From Diadema setosum (taxonomy: Eukaryota > Echinodermata > Echinoidea > Diadematoida > Diadematidae): 64,000 nt of DNA. Below, one piece after another: positions 9,651 to 22,769 of this stretch (position 1 is the stretch's first letter; each line of letters starts with the position of its first letter). Below the pieces are notes generated by a model. It worked only from the letters and a program-made list of their open reading frames with translations. It did no database searches and was not told where the DNA came from. Where the stretch lies: NCBI GenBank assembly GCA_033980235.1, contig CM067070.1, positions 1,371,001 to 1,435,000 on the forward strand, read 5' to 3'. The translations under genes and the position numbers were made by a program.

Positions 9651-12279
9651 TCTCCCTCATACATACACAAATACAAAAGAGCATTTTGTCACCCAATAAC
9701 TTACGAGTTGATAATCACTTTAGATTTATTATATTACAGGAGTACAGTGATTAGTACGCTATTCTTTATTCTTCTTTTCAAATCCTACAAGCATTGCTTT
9801 TAGTAGGTTCCTCATATTTACACATCATTTTATTACATGCCCTTATGCGTTTGTGAAATTATGTCTAAAATTGAATGTTGTGTTATGCATATTTTACTCT
9901 GAAATCAAATGGAATATGAAACCTGAAAATGGAATGTGGAATATGGAACTTGAATTAAAAAAAAAAAATCAAATGAAATTGCACAGATAAATAAAATTTA
10001 CATTTACTAACTGGGTTACATAAAGTTTGCTGTCACACGCCTGGAAGTAGAAATATTAAGAATGCATGGCAACATGACAATAGATGGCTAACATATCTTT
10101 CATAATCATTAGAAATATTTTTCAAAGTTTATCAAGCAAATCAAGAAAGCAGCTGAACTGCCAGCAAATCTATCATGGCAGAGATTTACTCGCATATACT
10201 GACATGTGTTCCAGTTCACACTCATTGCACTCTGAGGTTCTCTGTATCAATGTAACAATGATGATAATAATAATAGTAATAATGAAAATGATGATGATAA
10301 TAATAATGATAACAATAGTAATGATGATATAATGATAAAATCAAGCTCAAAGAGATTTGCATTTGTCCATTTTAAAATCCCTCCTTTCACTTATGAATCC
10401 GTTTGACTTTCCTGGTGCTATGATTAACCCCTATACTATTTATTCTTTTTCTGTTTTGTTTTTGCTTTATTTTGTTTTGTTTACTTTGCTTTTTTTTTCA
10501 AAGGGGATTTGTCTTTTTTCTGGTTTGGTTGATATCTGGCAGAGCACTTATACCATCGCCTATGGACTCATCTACGACAAAACTCTGAGTGAAGTTCAGG
10601 GGTTAGACCGCAACAGTCTGGTTGTAGCTCAATGCCTAATACTGCAGTTGTTACCCTACATTTTAAAAAAATCCTCAAACATGGATTTTTAGTTAAATAG
10701 TACATTCTGCATAAGCAGACTCTCAGCCTTTAATGGTCTATAATTCAATTGAAATTGATTCTTCTAACCTATTTGAATGTTGGAAAGAAGTACACACTCT
10801 GGAAAAGTATACTGAGAAATGGGCTCTGAAGTATCGGGTCTACTTAAGAGATTAAAATTACCAGTACCATGAAAGAGGCAAAAGTATAATGGAAAGCTCC
10901 ATAGCAACAGTAGTGAAGGGATTATCAGATAAAGCTGATGATATTAATGTGAACACAAATTAAAGAATCAGTCAAAAAATAAACAGTCAACAAGTTTTAT
11001 AAATTCAACATTATACATGTTATTTGTAGCATACACATGGAATTTGAAATTCATTATCATGTGTTTGAACTACACCACACAACAATAGACTTTTTCTTAT
11101 TTTTTCACATGATAGCCTAAAAAGACTTGATATTGAACTTATATGAATTTGAACTTACATGTACTTGAAAGACATAGTATTTCAGAAATTTTTGTTGTGT
11201 TGGAAGATTTTGTCATAATGATCTATTAAAAAGTCACTATAAAATCTGCATTCACGACTGTCATCACAGTGCAAGCAAAAAAAAAAAAAAAAAAAAAAAA
11301 TCATGGCAGCCAGAACCATCATATCTTGCACTCAACTTGTCTGCATCACCCTCAGCAAGGTCCATGCCTTGAGAATCTATGTTTAAAAGAAGAGAAAGGA
11401 AGAAACAAAACGAAAGAAAAAAGCGAAACAAGAAAAAATACAGAAATGCAATTAACATTGGTAACATCCTAAAATTTTATGACACTCAAATAACATTCAC
11501 TGTGCATCATACAGAATGGTAAAAGTAGCTAGAGTTTCGATTGAATGAATACACACACAACTAGCACAGATATGCAGAGCTGCTTTTCAGTGCTCAGTGA
11601 TATGTAAACAACAGATATAAATCAAGCAACAACAACAACAAATGTCTAGATTTTCATACACGAGACTTCGTCTCGCAGTTTCATTCTGATAACAAAAAAT
11701 CTTTCTCTAAAGGCATGACCCACATGCAATGTGGGAATGTGATTACAAATAAAGACACTCCTTTGACGGAAATTTACATTCATGTCAGCAAACACTAAAT
11801 CGATTTTTTGTTTTTGTTGTACAGCATTGTAACTTACTTCGTGTAAATTGGAGGTTCCGAGATAAAAAATGAAATATGATTCAACAGGTTATGCCACAAG
11901 TCAGCTGCATTGCTATGCCAATGCATTTATCAATTTCATTTATTGATAGCAATACTGAAGCCCCAATTACGAACTACACAGACTTCAGTATAAAAACAAC
12001 ATCCAGACGGGGTCTATAAATGCACTAGTTTCTTCATTACTTCTTTTTAGAACAGTCCACATAAGAGGTGAAATGGCCTGTCACCTAGTCTACAATAATA
12101 GCTAGAATATGAAAGAATGAATTCCCTGCATCTCATAAGCCATCACCTGAAATTGGTTGACTTTAATCTTTATTGAAGTTGTTTATTTAGGGAAAGTCTT
12201 AATACTGTCAGATTTAATTATTTGAGAAAAGCATGCCTGTGTTCTTTTATAGATGGATGTCAATATACAGTTTATAGTC
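9649..12279. other. intergenic DNA, no gene recognised
   Basis: AT-rich. Contains a degenerate (ATG/AAT)n tract at 10255-10335 and an A-rich tract at 11279-11300. Open frames here (for example 10357-10692) show no domain and no codon bias that I can support. Confidence 0.4.
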
Positions 12280-13910
12280 CATTGCTTGTTTTAAGAGCTA
12301 AAAAAAAAAAAAAAAAATGATTGAACATACCAAATGAAGACAGTGGAATATCCATGTCTGGGACTTTTCCATTTGCACCTTGACCCTAGTCTTTCACTCT
12401 GAAATGGATGAAGTTCACCTGTTTTCTGGTCCTTGCCTGTTTGGAGTTTATTCAAATACAAGAACAGCTAAGATTATACAAACAAAACACAGAGTGCCTG
12501 ACACGGTATGATTAGAAAGTATGTTAGAGATGGGTGCATTTCTAGCTTTCACTATAACTAGCAATAACATCAAACTGAAAAGCCCCACAACTGATGTTGA
12601 AAGATTGAATGATTTACTAGTATCAAGTGACAAGCTGTAATAAGGAGTTTCTACAGGTTGAAATGATTAACTCTGCAGAATATTGGTGTTTTTTTTTTCA
12701 ACATTGTAATAGCAGGAAGTTGTTTCGATATAAGAAATGGGGGTTGTAATCACAAATAATCACAGTACATCAAAGAACAAGTTTGTTTTAGGAGCTATGA
12801 AATAATTACTGAACATACCAAATAAAGACAGCAGGACGTCCATCCCAAAGTCACTTGACCATTTGATGAACACCTTGCTCTCCTGCCCTTACCTCTGAAT
12901 TGAATGGAGTGTATCAGTCTGATTCTTGGCTGGGTGAAGTTCAGCTGCAGTCGCGCAATACACCTGGATGAGACTCAGCTGCAGCCTGTCTCTCTACAGC
13001 TGGATGAAGTTCTACCATTGTCTGGTCGTTGACTGTTTAAAGTTCATTCAAATGCAACGAGAGTTATATTTTTGGGTCTATATCATAATATAGATTAAAA
13101 GCATACACATGTATTGCAGTTTGCAGGGTGATTGAAGCATGTTGGAGATGCTTTTGGGCAGTCTCCATCAAAGAATCTATTTGCAACCAACAATGAACTG
13201 AGGAAATGCATAGTTGTGAAAAGGAGGTGTACTAGTTTCAAATCATAGATAATGCAGGGTATTCCTGTTTGCAGCTTTGTAAGAGCATGAAAATATTTCA
13301 GTACTGAATTAAGGAAATTGAACAGTACACTATTGTATGTACTTTATAACTCAGTTTTGTTTCTAGTGCTAGGAAACAATCATTGACGATAACAAATGAA
13401 AACAGAGAAATACTTGTCAGTGTAATTGTCATCTGATGACTGATTGCTTTCAGCATTTTTTCTTTTTATGACAACTTTCCATCCTGATCCTCTTGATCCT
13501 TATACAGTATTTGCCCCGTCCTCCTCCCACAGGCCTAAACTGACTTCTTTAAATGAAGACAAGTGGGTCCACCCAGTTTCATGATATTAATCTTTTTGGT
13601 TTGATCAGTATGTCAAGTTAAAAAAAAATGCATACAATTCCTAGAAGTGTCACTTTTGATTACAACATTATGACTACCAAAAAAAAAAAAAAAAAAGAAT
13701 GCTTATTTTCAATTATCTAGTTTGACATAACAACAACCATTGTTTCTTTTTAACTTCTCCTGACTGTGACTATGCAACTAAGAATTCAGAGACAATGTTG
13801 TAATTGCAGTTTTAGAAAATACACATAATGCTGTATAGTAGTTAAAAGTTTAAACTAAAACACTTGCATTTTGCCCTAGATGAATCTTGACGAGCTCGCT
13901 GGACTTCCAT
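12280..13910. repeat. three or four diverged ~0.5 kb tandem units
   Basis: A block beginning TTGTTTTAAGAGCTA...GAACATACCAAATGAAGACAG at about 12285 recurs at about 12780 (TTGTTTTAGGAGCTATG...GAACATACCAAATAAAGACAG) and about 13355 (TTTGTTTCTAGTGCTAGG...AACAAATGAAAACAG). Each is followed by GATGAAGTTCA-type segments, and a fourth partial unit (GGCTAAAGTTCAGC) ends near 13980. The units are too diverged to be a recent array and code for nothing. Confidence 0.5.
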
Positions 13911-15047
13911 AGAAGTCTAGCTCTTGTGGGGACGTACTCAGCAGCTTGGTTCTGGGCCGGCTAAAGTTCAGCGGTCTGACTCTGGGCTTTGTAGCAAAGG
14001 TTAAGAAGTCTGGTTGTAACACTGCAATCAATGATGTGAATGCAAAATAAAAAAGTGTGCATCACAGCTCTTGTTTGAGTATATATGTTACATAAACTGG
14101 CATCTGTATCAAATTTGAAATCTATTAGCATGATTATGCACTACACATGTACACAGACCTTTTTTCTTTTTTTTTTTGGAAGTTTTTGATTATTGAACAA
14201 AAAGACAAAATTCATTAATTTTGTGTTGTCTCATTTCAACATGTGGGCCCATAGTTTGGGATTAATATCCTCAGATTATACTAGGTCTTATCAATGAGCA
14301 TGCTGGTTACAAGGTCTACATCTACCTCAGATCTGTATCTATAAAGATAGATCTAGACACAGTTTTTTTTTTTTTGTGGTCAGAGTCTTTATGTTTATCT
14401 ATCTACTGTAGATTTTATAAATAAATTTTTGCATAGTTTAGAGTTAAGTACACTAGTACAGTAGGTACACGTAACTACTAGTTTTACAGTGGTAGGATCT
14501 AGACCAAGTGGTATCTATTATTCATACACACATTGGCAGTATTGAGAAGAACTTGGATGACCACCTACACTAGCTTTGTCTTTGTCTGCCATAGGGCCTA
14601 CACTTTGTCAAATGCCTACAACATATTTTTGGATATGTCTAAGGATTACCGGTACCTACCAAGAAGAAATCCTAAAGCTACACTATCCGCACCAGTTTTG
14701 TTCAACAATGATCAATATGCTGGTACCAACAGTCCCCAGGCCTGAGTTACACTGTCTGAGGAACCATTTGTACCATTTTTATCCAGGGTACAGTTATATT
14801 GGCCTACTGTGGCTTTCCAGTTGGGCTGGACACGGTTAGGTCAGGGCCTGAAGTGCAGCCACAGTCAGACTCTGATCACCGACTGTTGTCATGTCATCAT
14901 GAAATTGATTTGCTAAGATTTGTTGCCTGTTGTCTCCTAATACTAGAGTGTTAAAAGTAATACTTCTAGTTCTACTACCGGTACTACTGCTTTACCAGCA
15001 TTGAAGTACGGGCCTATAGACAGGCCCAGATTTGCTAGTGTAGGCCT
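13911..15047. other. intergenic DNA, no gene recognised
   Basis: AT-rich with frequent CTAGA/TCTAG strings (14320-14520) and T runs. Open frames at 14533-14839 show no recognisable domain. Confidence 0.35.
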
Positions 15048-15257
15048 GACTAAAGACTCTTATTCTTAAATTTCTACTACACCCAACCGTTAGACCGTTA
15101 ATAACATTGGCATTTAGCTGGAAGTTAAACTAGATTCGTTGATCTAGAACCCCTAGGTAGGTCTAGGAATAAGAATACGATAGACTATAGTGTAGGCCTA
15201 GAATTCGGTTAGTTGTAGTAGAAATTTCTACTACAGTCCCTACACCTAACCGTTATA

Positions 15258-18200
15258 CACTGGCGTAGCCAGGGGGAGGGGGGGGGGGCGATGGGGGCGG
15301 TCGCCCCCCCCCCCCCCCCCCTAAGATTTGGACCGAGGAGTTGGGAGGCGGAAAAAAAAAATGCGTGCATACTGTATGCATGCACATGAAGCCGGTCTCC
15401 TTTGCAACCTTTCATCAAATAAGATATTTCTTTTGTAATATTTCACTCAAAGTGTGCACCAGATCGTTGAATTTCAATTCAAAATATGCAAAATCTCTCG
15501 TGCTTGGGAGGGGGTATCCCCCTCCCAAACCCTCCTTCTCTATACCTCTTTCCCTAGCTAAGTACACTTTTTAGATTTACAAAAAAATTCTGAATAATTG
15601 TGAGTGCACAAGACTTTTCACTAATATTCCGAAAACTGAAGGTTCCCTCATGTATAAGGGGAATTTCCCCTTTTAATCGACCCTTTCCTCCCTCAGCCCC
15701 CCCCCCCCATCAGTTTTTTTTTTTTTTTTTTTTGATTACCCAAATGTTGATTCCATCAAATATGCGTATTATGCGTATACGAGATATCTCAATTTCAACC
15801 TTAAAAAGATAAAAGCTCCATCGGAAGGGAAGAGTGGAGATAACACTCGCCAACGCCTTCTTCCTGCTCGCCCCCCCCCCCCCCCCGCCATGCAAAGAAG
15901 TAGACTGTGGCTATACCAAGATCGCTTTATTTCAATTCTAAAAACGCAAAAGCTCCGCGAGCGGGAGGGGGAATCCCCCTTCCCCTAAGTTCTACCTCAC
16001 TAGACTTTATACATACGCACAGATGGTGCACATTCGGAATAAGAGCTAAATTCCGTGATTTTAACACTTCGATGGAAAAGTGTTGCACCAAAAATTTGCA
16101 CCAGATCGCTGAATTTCAGGTCTGAAAACGCAAAATCACCTTCGTGTAGGAGGGGATATGCCCCTATCTACACCCTTGTGTGCATGCTTTTTCTGTTTGA
16201 TTGCTGAACAGACAGCGTTCATGATATTCAGTGTAAGAATTAATACAAGAAGATTAGCGTGTTTGAATTATACTGTTTTATAGGCAAAAATGTTCAACGA
16301 TAATCTACACTAAAATATACTGCTACTTTAAACAAGTGGGACTGTTTCACGTCGATAAAACGCGCAAAAACATGCATCAAATTGCACCATTTGCAAAATC
16401 AAAATGCAAAAACTTCTCACCGTGGGAGGGGGGAAACACCCCCTCCCACACCCTCCCCTACCCCCTCGCTCGCTCCGCTCGCTCGGGTTCACTCGCGTTC
16501 ATGATATTCAGTGAAAAGAATTAATACAAGAAGTGTATTGGAATTATACCATTTTATAGGCAAACTGTTCAATAATAATCTACACTAAAATATACTGCAA
16601 TCTTAAACAAGTGGGACTGTTTCACGTCGTTAAAACACGCAAATACATGCATCAAATTGCACCATTTGCAAAATCAAAATGTAAAAAGTTCTCACGGTGG
16701 AAGGGGGTTTCACCCTCACCCTCCCCTACCCCCTCGCTCGCTCGGGTTCAGTCGCGTTCATGATATTCAGTGAAGAGAATTAATACAAGAAGTGTATTTG
16801 AATTATACCATTTTATAGGCAAATTGTTCAATAATAATCTACACTAAAATATACTGCTACCTTAAACAAGTGGGACTGTTTCACGTCGATAAAACGCGCA
16901 AAAACATGCATCAAATTGCACCATTTGCAACATCAAAATGCAAAAAGTTCTTATCGTGGGAGGGGGGACACCCCCCCCCCCCACACCCTTCCCTCCCCCC
17001 TCCCTCGCTCCGCTCGCTCGGGTTCAGTCGCGTTCATGTTATTCAGTGAAAAGAATCAATACAAGAAGTGTATTGGAATTATACCATTTTATAGGCAAAT
17101 TGTTCAATAATAATCTACACTAAAATATACTGCAATCTTAAACAAGTGGGACTGTTTCACGTCGTTAAACCACGCAAAAACATGCAACAAAATTGCACCA
17201 TTTGCAACATCAAAATGCAAAAAGTTCTCACCGTAGGAGGGGGGACACCCCCCTCCCACACCCTCCCCTACCCCCTCGCTCGCTCCGCCTCGCTCGGGTT
17301 CAGTCGAGTTCGTGATATACAGTGAAAAGATTAATACAAGAAGTGTATCTAAATTATATCATTTTTATAGGCAAAAATGTTCAATAATAATCTACACTAA
17401 AATATACTGCTACTTTAAACAAGTGGGACTGTTTCACGTCGATAAAACGCGCAAAAACATGCATCAAATTGCACCATTTGCAAAATCAAAATGCAAAACT
17501 TCTCACCGTGGGAGGGGGGAAACCCCCCTCCCACACCCTCCCCTACCCCCTCGCTCGCTCCGCTCGCTCGGCTCGGTCACTCGCGTTCATGATATTCAGT
17601 GAAAAGAATTAATACAAGAAGTGTATTGGAATTATACCATTTTATAGGCAAACTGTTCAATAATAATCTACACTAAAATATACTGCAATCTTAAACAAGT
17701 GGGACTGTTTCACGTCGTTAAAACACGTAAATACATGCATCAAATTGCACCATTTGCAAAATCAAAATGTAAAAAGTTCTCACGGTGGGAGGGGGTTTCA
17801 CCCTCACCCTCCCCTACCCCCTCGCTCGCTCGGGTTCAGTCGCGTTCATGATATTCAGTGAAGAGAATTAATACAAGAAGTGTATTTGAATTATACCATT
17901 TTATAGGCAAATTGTTCAATAATAATCTATACTAAAATATACTGCTACCTTAAACAAGTGGGACTGTTTCACGTCGATAAAACGCGCAAAAACATGCATC
18001 AAATTGCACCATTTGCAACATCAAAATGCAAAAAGTTCTTATCGTGGGAGGGGGGACACCCCCCCCCCCCACACCCTTCCCTCCCCCCTCCCTCGCTCCG
18101 CTCGCTCGGGTTCAGTCGCGTTCATGTTATTCAGTGAAAAGAATCAATACAAGAAGTGTATTGGAATTATACCATTTTATAGGCAAATTGTTCAATAATA

Positions 18201-19001
18201 ATCTACACTAAAATATACTGCAATCTTAAACAAGTGGGACTGTTTCACGTCGTTAAACCACGCAAAAACATGCAACAAAATTGCACCATTTGCAAAATCA
18301 AAATGTAAAAAGTTCTCACCGTGGGAGGGGAAAACCCCCCTCCCACACCCTCCCCTCCCTTCTCGCTCGCTCCGCTCGCTCAGGTTCAGTCACGTTCATG
18401 ATATTCAGTGAAAAGAATTAATACAAGAAGTGTATCTAAATCATACCATTTTATAGGCAAATTGTTCAACAATAATCTACACTAAAATATACTGCTACCA
18501 TAAACAAATGGGACTGTTTCACGTCGATAAAACGCGCAAAAACATGCATCAAATTGCACCATTTGCAACATCAAAATGCAAAAAGTTCTTACCGTGGGAG
18601 GGGGGACACCCCCTCCCACACACTCCCCTCCCCCCTCGCTCGCTCCGCTCGCTCGGGTTCAGTCGCCTTCATGATATTCAGTGAACAGAATTAATACAAG
18701 AGGTGTATTTAAATTATACCATGTTATAGGCAAATTGTTCAATAATAATCTACATCAAAATAAACTGCTACCATAAACAAGTGGGACTGTTTCACGTCGA
18801 TAAAACGCGCAAAAACATGCATCAAATTGCACCATTTACAACATCCAAATGCAAAAAGTTCTTACCGTGGGAGGGGGGACACCCCCCTCCCACACCCTCC
18901 CCCCCCCCCCCCCTCGCTCGCTCCGCTCGCTAGGGCTCGGTCGCTTCGCTCCCTCGCAGACTAACCGCCCCCCCTAAGATGAAATCCTGGCTACGCCGTT
19001 G
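15258..19001. mobile_element. hAT-like non-autonomous DNA transposon, 3.7 kb
   Basis: Left end CACTGGCGTAGCCAGG, right end CCTGGCTACGCCGTTG, inverted and imperfect. Both flanks carry the perfect 8-bp duplication CCGTTATA (15250-15257, 19002-19009), the target length of hAT transposons. No transposase is present. The interior holds poly-G/poly-C runs, single copies of GATCGYTGAATTTCA segments at 15460-16160, and the tandem array listed separately. Confidence 0.8.
16217..18940. repeat. 10-unit satellite array (~275 bp units) inside the hAT-like element
   Basis: The anchor GTTCATGATATTCAGTG or a close variant recurs at 16217, 16497, 16756, 17032, 17306, 17585, 17844, 18120, 18394 and 18667. Each unit contains GTGGGACTGTTTCACGTCG, CATGCATCAAATTGCACCA and, in most, a GC-rich near-palindrome GTGGGAGGGGGG...CCCCCCTCCCAC followed by CTCGCTCGCTCCGCTCGCTC. 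The 259-276-274 spacing occurs twice, 1088 bp apart, so a four-unit block was duplicated. Confidence 0.9.
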
Positions 19002-19150
19002 CCGTTATACCATTTAAGAATAAGAGTCTCTAATTCTCCCTCTAGGCCTAACGTTACACAGTCTATATTCTATCCTAGACCGCCAGGCCTAACGTTAGGG
19101 GTTCTACACTTCTCCACTTGACTCTAGATCAACGAATCTAGTTTAACTTC

Positions 19151-20110
19151 TAGTTTCTCAGTCCCAGCTCTAAACCACGATTTCAGACATTCTATAGATT
19201 TATTCTAGACTACCTAGATAGTACTAGTACTTGACAAATATTGGTTGTCACACTGTAACTCTCATTTCATATGTAAAACAGTGTCTGACAGTGACACGCA
19301 GATTCGCTGTGACAAGCTAGGGTCAACAAACAGATTTATATATGTGTGGGACTAGAATGCCTAGACCTTAAACAAAGATCGTAAACATAGCGATTGAGGA
19401 CAAAATGAATATTTGTACCTTTTCTGAATACTATCAGGGTACATTATATAAGTCCTAAAGGCATTTACAAACAAATTTATGAGAGGAAAAACTACGAAAT
19501 CTACATTTTCCTTCGATTACTTACGGAAGGGACTTGATTTCGTCAGTTCGTCAACTTCTTACATGCAATTCACTCCATGCATAAACAAAAGCCGGCGAAG
19601 CGCGCAGCGACGAACACGCTTTTCGTCAGTTCGTCAACTCTCGATATGCCAAGGTCGGGATTTTTTACATTTACATTTTCTCATTTTTCTCAAAAAATAT
19701 GAGTTTTCACGGCACGAAATTTTGATAGTTGTTAGAGTACCTCAAAAGCAATCTTTTAATGACAAAAACTCAAAATCGAAAATCTGACCGAAATTTGGGT
19801 TTTTGTCACTTCGCCGTATCAGCGACGATTTGTGTGTGTGTGTGTGTGTGTTATATACTACATTAATCTAGAAAGCACTTATCAAAACAAGAGATACAGT
19901 GTACTTTACACCCTAGTAAAGGTATTATATGAAAACACTAGCCCCAGAAAACATTAACAAAACATACTACCACTCTTGGGAGTTATCTAACTAAAATTGA
20001 TCATATGGAACTCCCTTATCAAGTTGTAGTAAACCACTTTCATTTCCAACATCATTATACAGTGTCTATTTTTAACAACTTAAACACAGCTGTTATTGGT
20101 TTTACGAAAT
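19151..20110. other. intergenic DNA, no gene recognised
   Basis: Contains TCGTCAGTTCGTCAACT twice (about 19540 and 19623), 83 bp apart, and a (GT)n run at 19831-19851. No gene is visible. Confidence 0.4.
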
Positions 20111-20350
20111 CTGAGTACATACATGTACATGTATCAATCAAACATCGTGGTACCTATCGATGTGTCCACGTTATTTGAGTGAAAAAGGCAACAACAACGA
20201 ATCACTCCTAGCTTGTATAACGATTGTTTTGCCAAAATCAGAGTACATACCTGTATCAATAAAAATTGCGGTACATACTGGTGTGCCCACGTTATTGCGA
20301 GTGAAAGAGGCAACTGGCACATAGAAAAACAGAAACAAATCACACCTAGT

Positions 20351-20910
20351 TCATATCATGTTGGCTATCCCGCTTCTGAGGTCTTTTAGAAATAACGCTA
20401 TGCCAACATCAGATAAGTGTATGCCGTCCTGTCGGTAAAGAGTGGCGTCACGATGTCGGATGGCTTGATGCGTAATGACAGGAGCCCCTGCTTGCCGACA
20501 CCATGCGCGTGCTCGCTTGTTCATAGCAAGGCGAACTCTATCAGCCCGACTCTGGTGGGAATCCGCAAAATAGGCATATGCCCTCCTTGGCAGGATTTCC
20601 AACCAAACAATTATTGCTTCTGGAAGAAGTTGCTGCATTTTGATCATTGTCTCTGAGACCAGCTCCATCAGTGCCTTCTTCGGAAAATGCCCGATGTCCT
20701 TTGTACCCGCGTGAATGATGACGTGTGACAAGTTGCCGAAGTTCTAAGACGAAAGAATCGATTCCAGCCAGTTGTGAACCTGGCCGAGGCGAAGCCTCCT
20801 ATATCCTCTCCATTGGACTAGAGTAGTAGAGCTCGTTGCCTCATTGCTTGGACTCCCTCTTTACTAGCGAATCTCCCAGCCCAGTACGCTATTGAGTCCC
20901 CAACCTACCA
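20351..20910 (-). pseudogene. SGNH/GDSL hydrolase domain of the Ngaro-type element
   Basis: The minus strand shows VGDSIAYW at about 20904 (block I, GDS with the nucleophile Ser), then after a stop and frameshift SHVIIHAGTKDIG at about 20731 (block III, usually GxND; here K replaces N) and DGIHLSDVG near 20415 (block V Asp/His pair). Ngaro-like elements often carry such a hydrolase of unclear role. The loss of the block III Asn, the stop and the frameshift show decay. Confidence 0.75.
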
Positions 20911-21299
20911 GGATCGTACACCGGACTCGCCTGCCTGCAAAACAAAGAAAAATATCTCCCGGCAGCGTCTACCTCAAGCAGATATTTGCACCATGTGCAT
21001 CAGCATTTGTATAAAATGAAATACTCCTTACTTTTCATAATGTCATGATTAACCATTACTATGCTGGGTTAACCTTACTTAGCTGAGATAATCATATCTG
21101 AACTGCTTTATAATCTAACAACATATTAATTTACAAGAAAAGTTTATATAAACTGAACTTTATTGAACAAGCCCTTCGTTAATAAGCATAAAACTGATAT
21201 ACCATTGTAACAATACACATATCCACTATTATTATATTACTAGTAATTACAGCAACATGAATCTATGAACATATCCGTCCCCAACATATAAGGACTGTT

Positions 21300-22235
21300 C
21301 TGCCCCTACCAAATGTATGCGAATGTAACGTTATGTATATCTGTGACCCAGCGCCCCATTCGCTAGATTGCCTGTGAGTCGAAACCCGCTACTACCGACG
21401 ACGTGGCAGCGGCTATTCGGAATGAGTGGGGGGTAAAACGCGGCTCTGGCATACTTAACATGAACATGTATTTTCTCAAGACATCGGTGAACCGGCGTCT
21501 AATCAAATGGCCCCCAATCGAATCCGCAGAAAAATGCGATCCCACATCGAGGTCTTACTGCCAAATAATGCACCACTGCCCCCAACTGGGCAGAGGGGAT
21601 TACCGGGTGCCTCTGGAATCACAAAAAACAACCCCAGCCATGTTGGTTTGATTTAAAGGACCGAATGAAAATCCTAATGTGTCGCTCGGGAGACCGCCCG
21701 CACACTGCCACATCGTCTGCTCGAAGGCTCACTTCAGGCGCTGAGCGAGAGGCACAGGTAAATTCACGAACTTTCAGAAATCCGAAAATGCCACTAGGAA
21801 ACGGGCTCGAAAAGGCATGGAATCATAGGACGTACAGACTGCCGAAAGACATGGCATCACTTTTTTCCCCGTATTGAAATAGTGATAGGACAGCGCGAAT
21901 CGGCCTTCGAGCGACATCGCTGACAACCACTTAACAAACGACTGACTACGAAGTGCTTTATTACATCAGGGAGTCCTTGCGCCCGCAAATGAAATGACAT
22001 ACCAGAAACATGTGTAATAACAGTGGAGACTGCATAATCTTGCCACCATGAATACGAAATACCCAATGTCCCAACGCTACCTGTTCATTTGAACATGGTG
22101 TATATGATCCAGAAAAATAAATTGATATAAATTTACTAAAGACCTCATGAGCCTGAGAATAGACTACATGACTATTGCGGGCCCTAGATGCATCCATGAA
22201 GTCCGACCACTCTTGTTGAAGATCTCCCAAAGATG
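21300..22235 (-). pseudogene. tyrosine recombinase of the Ngaro-type element
   Basis: The C-terminal part reads RFTPHSFRIAAATSSVV, the HxxR box, then after an in-frame TAG, RMGRW and FAYIW, which carries the expected catalytic Tyr. Upstream, 21961-22230 gives a recombinase N-terminal-like stretch (EWSDFMDASRARN). The TAG sits between the H-x-x-R box and GRW, so the enzyme cannot be made. Catalyses circular-intermediate integration in the family. Confidence 0.8.
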
Positions 22236-22760
22236 GATAGGCAGCGGACCTGGTTCCAAATCTGCCTCAGTTGCCAACGCTCGTTCAGGGAACGAGAAAG
22301 AGCGTCCGCGATGTTATTACGAGCCCCTTGGACATAGCCAGCTCCAAAACGTATGTTGTGTTGCAGGCAAGTGACCACTATAACTTCCTAATTAGCCCCA
22401 TGATCAAATGGCACTTCGACGTCTGAGAAATGATAAGTGCGACTACAGTTTGATTATCAGACCAGAACGACACACACATATTCTCCAATTGTGAGTCTCA
22501 TAACAGTAACGCGATTACTATGGGGAAGAGCTCCAGTAATACTATGGAATACAAAGGGATATGTACGCCGTCTGGCCACCTCCCCTGTGTCCATTTGCCT
22601 TGAAAGTAAGCACCAAAACCAATGCTCCCAGATGCATCTGTGAAGAAATGCAACTCGTCGTTGCTCCATTTATGGTGATCAGGGAAAAAAAAAAACTGCT
22701 GCCAAGCTTGCAGGTCCTCCCGCGCTCCATGAGAAAGCCGGATCTTATACATGTAGTGCT
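22190..22760 (-). pseudogene. RNase H domain of the Ngaro-type element
   Basis: Minus-strand frames give WSNDELHFFTDASGSIGFGAY (first catalytic Asp in TDAS), then WPDGVHIPLYSIVLLELFPI with the ELFPI helix, and further on YVQGARNNIADALSR with the late catalytic Asp. These are the usual RNase H landmarks after the RT of DIRS/Ngaro elements. The parts are in separate frames, so the domain is inactivated. Confidence 0.8.
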
Positions 22761-22769
22761 CCTCGCGTA

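Larger units (their letters stand above)
15048..19150. mobile_element. older foldback element split by a hAT-like insertion
   Basis: Outside the hAT-like element, AGACTCTTATTCTTAAAT at about 15051 returns inverted at about 19012 (ATTTAAGAATAAGAGTCT), and ACTAGATTCGTTGATCTAG at about 15131 returns inverted at about 19129. The two arms (about 200 and 150 bp) face each other and were separated by the later insertion at CCGTTATA. Confidence 0.6.

Noticed and set aside
10357..10692. 111-codon frame with hydrophobic stretch as a membrane protein
   Set aside because: The hydrophobic part comes from a T-rich tract; no recognisable domain or gene context.
16916..18211. Repeated 61-64-codon frames that look like a protein family
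   Set aside because: They are translations of satellite units; frames break in other units and G/C-tract changes shift them.
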